Assembly: GCF_003862495.1 (NCBI RefSeq)
Contig: NZ_RRCH01000008.1
Coordinates: 1-64,000, forward strand
Direction of reading: 5' to 3'
DNA: 64,000 nt
DNA from: Halocatena pleomorpha
Lineage (GTDB): Archaea > Halobacteriota > Halobacteria > Halobacteriales > Haloarculaceae
Part shown: piece by piece, positions 53,449 to 62,180 of the stretch
How positions within the stretch are numbered: the stretch's first letter is position 1
Layout: each line of letters begins with the position of its first letter
Made by a program: the position numbers and the translations under genes
The notes under the pieces: generated by a model
Database searches by the model: none
What the model was told of the DNA's origin: nothing
Seen by the model: only the letters and a program-made list of their open reading frames with translations

Positions 53449-54633
53449 TCACCACGCGCTTTCGAGGACGGCTTCGATCTCCGATTCCGTCGGATCGAAT
53501 CCCTCCGGCGTGTTCCCCAGCAGTCCGTCAGTGATGACCGCGTTTGCGACCATCGTCAGCTCTTCTCGTGAGAGATCCGGGATCGACCGGAGACGAGCGG
53601 GTAGTCCGAGCGAATCTCGAATGTCAGTGACCGCGTTAACGACGGCCGTAGCTGGGTCATCGCCCGCCCCAGCGCCGAGCGCAGCAGCGATCTCCTCGCG
53701 CCGACCGTCGACCTGATCGAACAGCAGTTCGAGCGCGTGGGGCGCGATGATGGCGTGCGCAGTACCCTGCTGGATGTCATACCCACGAGAGATGCCGTGG
53801 CCGAACGCGTGAATCAGTGACAGCGTCGATCCAGTGTTCCGGGAAACGCCGTACTGTACCAGTATCGTCCCCACAATCGCGTCGTGCAGTGAGTTGTCGT
53901 GCGCACCGGAGCCCAGTCGCGGAAGGCCTTCGGCAAGCAACGCTAGCCCACGCGTTGCCGTCGCGTCCGTGATTGGTGTCCGGTTTCGTGCGTACAGTGA
54001 TTCAAGTCCTTTATCGAAACCGTTCATCGCGGAGGCACACAGGATCTCATGCGGGGTCGTCTCGATCAGCGCCGGATCGTACACGAGCGCGTCGGGCATG
54101 AGCCGCTCATCGAACACACCACCGTGGATCGGTGCCCGATTACCGCGATCGGCAGTGAGTCCAGCAGCAATCGAGAGATCCGCACCGGCCAACGTTGTCG
54201 GCACCGCGAACACGGGCGGCAGCTCCGCGTCGGGGACTGAGACGGTTCCCGTGTCGAGGAACTCGGTTCTGATCGTCTCTCGCGGGCGATCATCGACTGC
54301 GAGCACACTCATAACTGTCGCTACGTCTAGACTACTCCCGCCACCGAGACACACCAACGCGTCGGCGTCGATCGCGCGCAACTGTTCGACACCATCAAGT
54401 GCGGTGGCTAGTCGCTTTTCGGGCGTCGTCTCCGCGAATACGCCAGCCAACCGGTCGCCAATCCCTGCTCGAACCGGGTCCATGACGCTCGGGGTGGACC
54501 CAACTGTGGATCCGGTGACGAGGAGCGCGCGATCGATACCCTGCTGGGCGAGTTCCTCACCCATGGTAGCAACACTCTCACGGCCGTACGCGATCGTTCC
54601 CGGTGTGTACTCGAATCTGAACGAACCAGTCAT
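53449..54633 (-). CDS. Iron-containing alcohol dehydrogenase-fold protein lacking most metal ligands
   Basis: A 394-aa protein. The NAD-binding LCLGGGSSLDVATV motif and the C-terminal helical domain follow the Fe-ADH/maleylacetate reductase family. By eye alignment, the four metal ligands (D, H, H, H in FucO) read N204, K208, H275 and Q289, so three are replaced. It therefore resembles metal-independent maleylacetate reductase-like members, or has lost activity. It starts 42 bases after the dicarboxylate symporter gene on the same strand. A TTG at 54663 is possible but ATG 54633 is preferred. Confidence 0.8.
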   Translation of the reverse strand: MTGSFRFEYTPGTIAYGRESVATMGEELAQQGIDRALLVTGSTVGSTPSVMDPVRAGIGDRLAGVFAETTPEKRLATALDGVEQLRAIDADALVCLGGGSSLDVATVMSVLAVDDRPRETIRTEFLDTGTVSVPDAELPPVFAVPTTLAGADLSIAAGLTADRGNRAPIHGGVFDERLMPDALVYDPALIETTPHEILCASAMNGFDKGLESLYARNRTPITDATATRGLALLAEGLPRLGSGAHDNSLHDAIVGTILVQYGVSRNTGSTLSLIHAFGHGISRGYDIQQGTAHAIIAPHALELLFDQVDGRREEIAAALGAGAGDDPATAVVNAVTDIRDSLGLPARLRSIPDLSREELTMVANAVITDGLLGNTPEGFDPTESEIEAVLESAW

Positions 54634-54674
54634 CGTGCCCAGCTGTTCGGATGGAGCTGACAACGGTCTTTGGG

Positions 54675-55994
54675 TTACTCATCAGCCACAGAGGGTGGCG
54701 AGGATCCCGTTTCGGTGGTAGTCCAGACGCCGTCCTGAAGATCGATCGCACCGGTCCACTTGGCAGCGATCGTCGACACAGCAAGGTCGCCAGTGACGTT
54801 GTTCATCGTTGCTATCCGACCGAGCACTGGATCGACGGCAGCGACGAACCCGACGACAGTTAACGGGAGTCCGGCTTGTTGAAGCACGATCGTCAGCATG
54901 ATCAACCCTGCTCCAGGAACGCCAGCGGTGCCGATGCTGATCAACACTGTGACGAGGAGGATCGCTACCTGATCGCCAAGACCGAGCGGTTGGCCGACGA
55001 CGTTGGCGGCGAAGACGACTGTCACTGCCTGCCGGATCGCTGCACCGTCCATGTTGGCTGTCGACCCAAGCGGGAGTGAGAAGCCATAGACGCTTTCGTC
55101 GATGCGCAACCGCTCTTCAGCGTCGGTCATCGTCACGGGCAGCGTGGCGCTCGATGAGCGAATGCTGAACGCCGTGATCATCGCGTTCTTCGCGCCGCGC
55201 AGGAACGCCAGTGGGGATTCTCCGACTAGTCCCCCAACGATGACGGCAAGATACGTAACGGTGATGTGGATGAGCACACCGACGAACACCACTGCGACGA
55301 GTGATCCGAGCGCAAGGATGGCACCCACGTCCTTGCCCGCCAGTTCGGAGGCGACGAGCGCAAAGACGCCGATCACACCGTACTCCATAACGCCCCAGAC
55401 AAGGATGAACACCGCGTTCATCCCTGCCTCGGCCAACTCGAAGAACGTCTCAGCACCGTTCTGTACTACTGCCTCATCAGCGCGATCCCGAGCAATGGCG
55501 AGCGCGATCCCAAAGACAATCACGAAGAAGATGATGGATAGGAGATCGCCGTTCGCCAACGCACTAACGGGATTAGTCGGAACGATACCGAGAAGCACCT
55601 CGTTGATGCTCGGTGGCTGAGCAGATTGGGCTTCACCGCCAGTGAAAACGACGCCCTGTCCGGGGCTAAGCAGATTCGCAACTGCGAGACCGATGCTTGC
55701 CGCGACTGCCGTCGTTACCGCGTACAATCCGAGAACGATACCACCGACGCGTCCCATCTGTCTCGGTGACAGCCGTCGGACCCCGGCGAGTAAACTGAAT
55801 ATAACGACTGGCACTACGATCATCTCCAATAGATTCAAAAAGAGATCGCCCAATGGGGCGAGCCGCGAGGCTGGGGCACCGACGGAGAAAGCGACGACTG
55901 TGCCGAGAACGAACGAAATCGCAAGTCGGTAGACGATCGGTACCGCGTGATACCGGTGCCATAGACGAAAGACCAGAAACTCAGAGTCCGACAT
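54675..55994 (-). CDS. Dicarboxylate/amino acid:cation symporter (SDF/DAACS family)
   Basis: A 439-aa glutamate transporter homologue of the GltPh fold. Hairpin HP1 has SIRSSSATLPVTM, TM7 has STANMDGAAI (NMDG sodium-site motif) and HP2 has GTAGVPGAGLIML. It probably takes up a dicarboxylate or acidic amino acid with Na+. Its likely co-transcription with the Fe-ADH-fold protein suggests uptake and processing of one acid substrate. Confidence 0.92.
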   Translation of the reverse strand: MSDSEFLVFRLWHRYHAVPIVYRLAISFVLGTVVAFSVGAPASRLAPLGDLFLNLLEMIVVPVVIFSLLAGVRRLSPRQMGRVGGIVLGLYAVTTAVAASIGLAVANLLSPGQGVVFTGGEAQSAQPPSINEVLLGIVPTNPVSALANGDLLSIIFFVIVFGIALAIARDRADEAVVQNGAETFFELAEAGMNAVFILVWGVMEYGVIGVFALVASELAGKDVGAILALGSLVAVVFVGVLIHITVTYLAVIVGGLVGESPLAFLRGAKNAMITAFSIRSSSATLPVTMTDAEERLRIDESVYGFSLPLGSTANMDGAAIRQAVTVVFAANVVGQPLGLGDQVAILLVTVLISIGTAGVPGAGLIMLTIVLQQAGLPLTVVGFVAAVDPVLGRIATMNNVTGDLAVSTIAAKWTGAIDLQDGVWTTTETGSSPPSVADE

Positions 55995-56449
55995 CGATAC
56001 TCGGTAGTTGCTTGACGTTGCTATGGCTGTCGGAGTTGACTCGCCGTGTGAAACAGCAAGGAAAGTCCTGTCAAACCGTATTCAGCCACGGAACGCCCTC
56101 AACAGTCTCTCCGAACGAAGCAACTGCACGGCACCGAGCCGTTGTGATCACGGCGATCCAATCGAGTCGAGAGAGGTGGGTCCTGTGGAGTGAACTGCAC
56201 GAACGGAAACGCGTGATTGACAAACGAAGACAGAATTCGTGTCAGGTGTGAAAGAGCTAATCGAAGCCACGGACGGCTTTAGGGCTAAGGGTTGAAGCCC
56301 AGAAAATCAACATATAAGCACAGATCCATCAAGAATGTGAGGATATTCTCAACTACGATCTGCCGTGGAATCCCATGTGCGTTGAGCAGGGTGATGTAGC
56401 GACGCTGCTGTGAATTATATGTGATCGGAACGTCGGACTGAGGAGTCTC
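55995..56449. other. Intergenic region at the start of the accessory island
   Basis: About 455 bases without a convincing gene. The stretch 56285-56420 is A/T-richer and precedes the decayed nuclease gene. No repeats of the hairpin-array type were seen here. Confidence 0.45.
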
Positions 56450-56940
56450 ATGTATGCGTTGGCTGCTGGGTCGATGACACTCGCAGAGGTGAGTGAACAG
56501 CAACTCGATACGCATCCCGCGTTAGGGTGGAGCCGTGGAGAGACAGATATGGCGAAGCAGCGGGTGAATTGGCTGCGGACCATGGGCCTCGTTGAGAAGC
56601 GCGGCGATGAGTATGCGTTGACGAATGACGGATTTCGGTTCGTTGAGAGTGCGGTGGAGAAGTGAGCGGATTCGGATTGGACACCGTCGGTGAGCGATGC
56701 TGGGATGCGTGCTGGGACGTGCGAAACGACTGTCCACGCACGGTTGGTTGATCCGGAGTTCTGCGCAACAGTACTGTCCCGGCACGACCGAACGTGCTGG
56801 CGCTCAGTAAGACGCATCACGCGGCGCTTGCGTGGGTGTGAGTCAGTTCACAGCGGACGGAATCTCGCTCGCACGCAGCGAGTCGCTGTCAGGACGGTGG
56901 AGTTTGACGAAATTCCTCGACTGCTACCAATTTGACCGCT
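56450..56940 (+). pseudogene. Decayed HNH endonuclease gene
   Basis: The first 71 codons encode a winged-helix segment (MAKQRVNWLRTMGLVEKRGDEYALTNDGFRFVESAVEK). An in-frame TGA at 56663, where Trp would fit, is followed in the same frame by the continuation ADSDWTPSVSDAGM ... VDPEFCATVLSRHDRTC. At about 56795 the frame breaks and a second frame supplies LSKTHHAA (56803-56826), the H-x-x-A tail of haloarchaeal HNH domains. The segment between DRTC and LSKTHHAA, normally about 40 residues including catalytic His, is missing. One nonsense change plus one deletion/frameshift make it non-functional. Confidence 0.7.
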
Positions 56941-56975
56941 GGGTTTATGTTAATCTCTTCAGACGTGGTTATCAG

Positions 56976-58262
56976 ATGGCAACAGTAGAGGTTCTGTGTG
57001 TAGCGGATATTCATATCGGGCGTCGTCCAAGTCGGCTCCCAGATAGGTTCGATCCGGCTGATTATTCTCCCCGGACGATCTGGGCTGATCTCGCGGAATC
57101 GGCTGTTACTCAGGGAGTGGATGCGGTAGTCGTTGCGGGTGACCTTGTTGACCGAGAAAACAGGTACGCGGAGGCGTTCGGTGCCGTTGAGTCCGTAGCG
57201 ACCGCACTCGCAGAGGCTGGTATTCCTCTCGTTGCTGTCGCTGGTAACCACGACGCTGACGTTCTCCCAGACTTGGCTGAGGCAATCGATAATCTCCAGT
57301 TGCTCGGCCGGAATGGATACTGGGAGCGAACAGCCCTCACTGACGCCAACGGTGAGCCGTCCCTCCACGTCGATGGGTGGTCGTTCCCAAGCCGGTACCA
57401 CCACGAAAGTCCATTAGCTACGTACGACCTGACCGACGAGGGGGTGCCGCGCCTTGGCGTCGTCCACGCAGACGTTAGTAGTGAGGATCGGTACGCACCG
57501 GTCGCCGTGGACGACTTGGCAACGAGCGGGCACGCGGCGTGGATTCTTGGCCACCTCCACGTCCCAGGGCCCCGCAACGAGAACCCGCTAATCCTCTATC
57601 CGGGATCGCTGCAACCGTTGGACACGAACGAGACCGGAGGTCATGGTGCGTGGCTCGTCTCGGTCGAGACTGACGGGACAGTAGAGAAAGAGCCACTTAG
57701 GTCAGCGACGCTGCAGTACGAGGAGGTTGTCGTCTCAATGGATCCCGACAGTGGATTCCACGATATCGTCGATGCTACCCACGAGCAGCTACATGAGACA
57801 GCCACAAAGTGCAGTCCCAGGACCGAGCTCCTTGCCGTCACTGTAACGATCTCGGGACGAACGGACGCGCACACTGATCTACGCAGCCGACGTAGGGAGC
57901 TTGAACAGGTCGAACTCACGGACGGCGGGACGACAGTGCGTGTTACCGACGTGACTGTCGATACAAAACCGTCGATCAATCTCGCTGATCGTGCTGGCGA
58001 TGATGATCCGATCGGGTACTTGGCTGGATTGTTGCGTGCACTCGACGGTGACGAACCGCTGGACCCGTACCGGTGTGTCATTGAGGCCGCTCACACGAGT
58101 GTCCGCGAGACCCACGACTCGAACGCGTATCGGGAGCTCAAGAGCCATGACGAGTCGTACACTCGCCCGACGGAAGCTGAAACGAAGGAGGTACTCCGCC
58201 GACAGGCTCGGAAACTCGTCGACGCTTTCGTTGAGCAGCAGGGGGTGCCCGCTGATGAGTGA
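56976..58262 (+). CDS. Mre11/SbcD-like metallophosphoesterase (YhaO-like)
   Basis: About 428 aa. All phosphoesterase motifs are present: ADIHIG (D-x-H), VVAGDLVDR, VAGNHDAD, VVHADVSS and LGHLHVPGP. A C-terminal helical region follows, as in exonuclease partners of SMC-like ATPases. A TATA-like tttatgtta about 30 bases before ATG 56976 suggests a leaderless start. The next gene, encoding the ATPase partner, overlaps this stop by 8 bases (ATGAGTGA). It probably processes DNA ends as a complex with that ATPase. Confidence 0.85.
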   Translation: MATVEVLCVADIHIGRRPSRLPDRFDPADYSPRTIWADLAESAVTQGVDAVVVAGDLVDRENRYAEAFGAVESVATALAEAGIPLVAVAGNHDADVLPDLAEAIDNLQLLGRNGYWERTALTDANGEPSLHVDGWSFPSRYHHESPLATYDLTDEGVPRLGVVHADVSSEDRYAPVAVDDLATSGHAAWILGHLHVPGPRNENPLILYPGSLQPLDTNETGGHGAWLVSVETDGTVEKEPLRSATLQYEEVVVSMDPDSGFHDIVDATHEQLHETATKCSPRTELLAVTVTISGRTDAHTDLRSRRRELEQVELTDGGTTVRVTDVTVDTKPSINLADRAGDDDPIGYLAGLLRALDGDEPLDPYRCVIEAAHTSVRETHDSNAYRELKSHDESYTRPTEAETKEVLRRQARKLVDAFVEQQGVPADE

Positions 58263-61200
58263 GCCGGCCCCGGCTGAGGCTGATCAGCCCGATACTGACC
58301 ATGACACAGAAGGAAGCCGAGAGACTCCGGTCGCCATTAACACTGTTACTCTCGACCGTGCACCGGGGTTTGAGACGGCTGGCTTCTCGCTTGATGGGTT
58401 TTCGCAAGGAGTCAATGTTGTGTACGGCGCGAATGCGGCTGGCAAATCGACGCTTGCGGAGGCGATCCGCTGGTCATTGTGGCCTGATGAGGCACCGTCC
58501 TCCGCGACTGTTCGGACTGAGCTTATCTATGATGGGGAGTCGCGGCGGATCGAACTGCACGGTGGCGTCAGCGAGCACTTTCGTGATGGCGAACCCGCTG
58601 ACGCGATCCCGGTTCCGTCACTGGATGGTGGTCGTCGGTACGCATTGTCGTTGCACGACATGTTGCAGGATGAAACGGACGGCGGCGAGTTTGCAAGCGT
58701 CATTCAGCGTGAGTCGACTGGCGGGTTCAATATCGACGCGATCCAGAACGAGTTCGGCCTGACTGACGGGGCCAGCCCCGCTACACGAGGGATTAGTGCC
58801 ACGAAAGAGGTGGCGGCAGCCATCGAGCAAGTTGAAGAACTACGGCGGGACGCGCCGGATCTGGAAGCAGAACGGACCCGTCTCAGTCAACTCGAAGAGG
58901 ACCTCGCGGCCGCCGCTGATGCGAGTGAGCGCGTCGATCTGCTTGAGACGGCAATCGAGTACCGGAAGGCGCAAGACGCCCACGACCAGCGGGCCGAAAA
59001 AGTAGCCTCATTCCCGAACGAGCTGGCGTCGTTCGACGGTGATGAACTGAACCAACTCGATGACCTTGGCGAGCAAATAGCACAACAGAAGCGCCTTGAA
59101 CAGGAGGCAGCCGAAAAACACCGTGAGGCCGCTGACAAACTGGCCGGGACGGAACTCCCGGAGGACGGCGTTACCGAGGGGGTGTTACAGACGCTTCGAG
59201 AGTACCGGGATGAACTCGATGACGCTGAAGACGATCAGGATCGGTTAAAGCGGGAAGTGGCTGAGGCAAACGCTGAGCGCGGCGAGGTTCGGGAGAAGAT
59301 CCCTCTGAATCTTGACGGCGAAACCCTCAGCGAGGTTGATACGGACGACCTTGCCGAACTTCGCTCGTTCGTCACGATGGTGGCGGAAGTCGAAGGGAAG
59401 GCGCAGGTCGAAGCTGCCATCGACGAGTGGCTCGCTAGGGAGTCGAAGGAATCAGCGGATCGTGGAACGCTCGAAAGCGGCCGGAACGCGCTTGAGAACT
59501 GGCTCGCAGCCCCGCCAGAACAGGATACTAACGAGCCGAGTAGTCGAGGCCCTGTCGCAGCGGCCATCACGGCGGGGATCCTGACGGCGCTGTCAGGCGT
59601 TGTGATCGCGTTGGCAGTAAATCCGGCTGGGGGCCTGCTGACTGTCCTCGGGCTCGCCCTCGCTGGCTACGCGGCTCTCTCCGCGAGGAGTAACGATGCT
59701 GGAACTGACAATACTGCCAGAGCAACCCATGCGGAGACGTTCAGGCAGACTGGGCTTGCGGAGCCGACTGCGTGGGAATCTGATGCCGTCAGGGACCGGG
59801 TAGCTGATCTTCGTGAGCGACTACGGGTCATCGAAGTTGACGAGCAGGAGGCTCAGAAACGGGATGAGCTCCATGCGCAGTTTGACATCGATGCCGTCAG
59901 GGATGAACTGGAGACGGCGCGTGAGCGACTTCGGGACCGGTTCGACACGGAGGTTGAGGACGACCTTGAACTGGCGGTGACAGTTGAACGTGTCGAGCGC
60001 TGGCAAGCTGCTGATGAAACCGTCACTGGGAAACAGGCGGCATTACGGGAAGCAAGCGACCAGGTTAAGACGTATCGGGAGCAGTTCCGCGCGACGATCG
60101 AGCCTTACACGACCGACGCGTACTCCTACACGGTCGAAACGAGTGCGGACGCAACAGCTGCCGTTACGAGTCTCGAACAGCGACAGCGCGACTACGAGAA
60201 TGCGACCCAGCGACTCGTAGAGGTAGATGGGAACGTCGCTGCGGCCCACGAGGAACTCGACCAGTATAGGACCGAACGAGAGTTACTATTCACCGAGCGT
60301 GGCTTGGAGCGTGGCGACCGGGAGCTGCTTGCAACGCTGTGTGAGCAACACTCGGAGTACGAAGCAGCCGTTGAGGCAAAAGGAACTGCTGCGACCACCC
60401 TTGAGAATCGGCATTCAGACCTTCGTGACCACGATGCTTACGAGGAAGTGGTCGAAGAGCGAGAAAGGGACGACTTGGAAAAAGAGTTAGACGAAAAACG
60501 GGAGATTGCGGGGCGGTACGACGAGCTGTTACGGGAGAAAACGACGCTGGCGAAGGAAATCGAGGACGCGAAGGCGTCGACGGAGATTGCTGACGCTGTT
60601 CAAGAACGAGGTGAAGCCATGCGAGCTCTTGAGAAAGTGCTTGAAGCGGACGTGGCCGACGCGGTCACGGATACACTCCTTGAGTTCGTCGGGGTGGAGA
60701 CGGTTTCCAGCAATCAGGAGCCGGTGTTTCAGCGTGCGGATGATCTCTTGCGGCGGATTACTGATGGGCAGTTTGAGCTCAGACTCGATGATGGTACGTT
60801 CAGGGCGTACGATACGGGTGAACAGCGGCGCGTTGACTTGAATGATTTGTCAAGTGGGACGCGCGTGCAGGTCCTGCTCGCGGTTCGGGTTGCTTTCGTC
60901 GAACATAGAGAGCAGGAGACTGCGCCCCCGTTATTGCTTGACGAGACGCTGGCACCGTTCGATGACCAACGAGCCGAAACGGTCCTTGACACCGTAGTTG
61001 ACCTAGCCCAGGCAGGACGGCAAGTATTCTACTTCACGGCCCGGCACGACGAACGCGCGCGGTGGGAGACTCGTCTTGAAGAGTCGGATGTCGAGTACAG
61101 TCTCCAGCAGTTGACGGCGAGCGACGGACGCGATCCCGTCGCGGAGCCCCCAGCGGTTGAGACCGCCGATGCGATCAACGTCCCAGTCCCGGACAGCGAC

Positions 61201-61815
61201 GATCACTGGTCGTACCGTGAGCGACTGGATGTGCCCACGTTCGACGCACGACAAGGAGCGGCGTCGGCACCGCTCTGGTACGTGACCGAGGATCCAGAAG
61301 TATTGTACCGACTGCGGTCAACAGGTGTCGAACGCTGGGGGCATCTCAGATCGTTACTGGAGGTCGGTGCCGTTGATGGCCTCCTGTCGCAGTCGGCCCG
61401 GCAACAAGTCCGCCGACACGGTGCGGCAATAGAATCGTTCGTCGAGGCGTACACGGTCGGACGCGGGAAGGCGGTTGACCGCGATGTCTTGGAAGCTAGT
61501 GGTGCCATCAGCAATACGTTCATCGACAAGGTGAGTGAGTTGGCAGAGAGTGTCGACGGGGATCCAGAGGAGATCCTTGATGGTCTACCGGATGTCAGCC
61601 ACTTCCGCCAAGATAAAATTGAGGAACTGCGAGAGTACTTCCGCGATAAGAACTACCTTGATCCGCGCCCGACGCGACCGGACGAACAGATCCGATCAAC
61701 AGTAGTCGACACGTACTGTCAGCACGGACTCGAACCATCCACAGCAGCAACGACCGCAGATAGACTCCTTGATCGGATTTCAGCAGTCCCCGACCCGAGT
61801 AAGAAAGCGGACTGA
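58255..61815 (+). CDS. YhaN/SbcC-like SMC-type ATPase with midcoil membrane segments and C-terminal extension
   Basis: A 1186-aa protein. Walker A GANAAGKST is at 58-66, a long coiled coil follows, and two hydrophobic helices (about 436-478; AAITAGILTALSGVVIAL, LLTVLGLALAGYAAL) interrupt it, as in bacterial YhaN rather than Rad50. The ABC signature DLSSGTRVQ (about 862) and Walker B PPLLLDETLAPFDD (about 890) complete the head. A further 200 residues beyond the D/H-loop form an unrecognised C-terminal domain. It overlaps the nuclease gene, so the pair is a nuclease-ATPase complex, possibly membrane-tethered. A link to defence or DNA repair is inferred from context only. Confidence 0.82.
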   Translation: MSEPAPAEADQPDTDHDTEGSRETPVAINTVTLDRAPGFETAGFSLDGFSQGVNVVYGANAAGKSTLAEAIRWSLWPDEAPSSATVRTELIYDGESRRIELHGGVSEHFRDGEPADAIPVPSLDGGRRYALSLHDMLQDETDGGEFASVIQRESTGGFNIDAIQNEFGLTDGASPATRGISATKEVAAAIEQVEELRRDAPDLEAERTRLSQLEEDLAAAADASERVDLLETAIEYRKAQDAHDQRAEKVASFPNELASFDGDELNQLDDLGEQIAQQKRLEQEAAEKHREAADKLAGTELPEDGVTEGVLQTLREYRDELDDAEDDQDRLKREVAEANAERGEVREKIPLNLDGETLSEVDTDDLAELRSFVTMVAEVEGKAQVEAAIDEWLARESKESADRGTLESGRNALENWLAAPPEQDTNEPSSRGPVAAAITAGILTALSGVVIALAVNPAGGLLTVLGLALAGYAALSARSNDAGTDNTARATHAETFRQTGLAEPTAWESDAVRDRVADLRERLRVIEVDEQEAQKRDELHAQFDIDAVRDELETARERLRDRFDTEVEDDLELAVTVERVERWQAADETVTGKQAALREASDQVKTYREQFRATIEPYTTDAYSYTVETSADATAAVTSLEQRQRDYENATQRLVEVDGNVAAAHEELDQYRTERELLFTERGLERGDRELLATLCEQHSEYEAAVEAKGTAATTLENRHSDLRDHDAYEEVVEERERDDLEKELDEKREIAGRYDELLREKTTLAKEIEDAKASTEIADAVQERGEAMRALEKVLEADVADAVTDTLLEFVGVETVSSNQEPVFQRADDLLRRITDGQFELRLDDGTFRAYDTGEQRRVDLNDLSSGTRVQVLLAVRVAFVEHREQETAPPLLLDETLAPFDDQRAETVLDTVVDLAQAGRQVFYFTARHDERARWETRLEESDVEYSLQQLTASDGRDPVAEPPAVETADAINVPVPDSDDHWSYRERLDVPTFDARQGAASAPLWYVTEDPEVLYRLRSTGVERWGHLRSLLEVGAVDGLLSQSARQQVRRHGAAIESFVEAYTVGRGKAVDRDVLEASGAISNTFIDKVSELAESVDGDPEEILDGLPDVSHFRQDKIEELREYFRDKNYLDPRPTRPDEQIRSTVVDTYCQHGLEPSTAATTADRLLDRISAVPDPSKKAD

Positions 61816-61838
61816 GAGCACCCCCAGTTCAAAACTAT

Positions 61839-61867
61839 CCCGTTATCCTGATCATTAGGATAACGGG
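61839..61867. terminator. Convergent terminator hairpin
   Basis: Perfect 11-bp stem CCCGTTATCCT/AGGATAACGGG with a 7-nt loop, placed 24 bases after the ATPase stop and 12 bases before the stop of the opposing small gene. Its symmetry and location suggest bidirectional termination. Confidence 0.65.
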
Positions 61868-61878
61868 AAGAATAAGGA

Positions 61879-62115
61879 TCAGACGATGTCGGTGGCGGGC
61901 CGGCGGTAGGTATCGTCCAATCTGAGACCACCGAGTGCGGTGCAAAGGTTGATGAGATCTGTGACGTCGCTACTGCAGTAGTCTTCGAGGAGTTGTGTGA
62001 GTTCGCGGTGGACGCTGGTATGTCCGATGCCGGCTTCGACGTTTTGCACGTATTTGTCGCCGAGGACTTCCCCGATGTGCTTGCCTTGGACAGCTTTTCC
62101 GTCTATTACCGCCAC
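61879..62115 (-). CDS. Small protein of unknown function (78 aa)
   Basis: Starts with GTG 62115 and encodes MAVIDGKAVQGKHIGEVLGD, VEAGIGHTSVHRELTQLLEDYC and a C-terminal LGGLRLDDTYRRPATDIV. A TATA-like ttatta about 25 bases upstream suggests a leaderless mRNA. No domain is recognised; the helix-turn-helix-sized core could bind DNA. It lies just downstream of the DUF4143-like ATPase on the same strand, 65 bases apart. Confidence 0.55.
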   Translation of the reverse strand: MAVIDGKAVQGKHIGEVLGDKYVQNVEAGIGHTSVHRELTQLLEDYCSSDVTDLINLCTALGGLRLDDTYRRPATDIV

Positions 62116-62180
62116 ATCATGTCATATATCCGTAATAAGTACTTTGTCCTCCGTCAGCTATCCCATAGAGCCTCCCGAAG

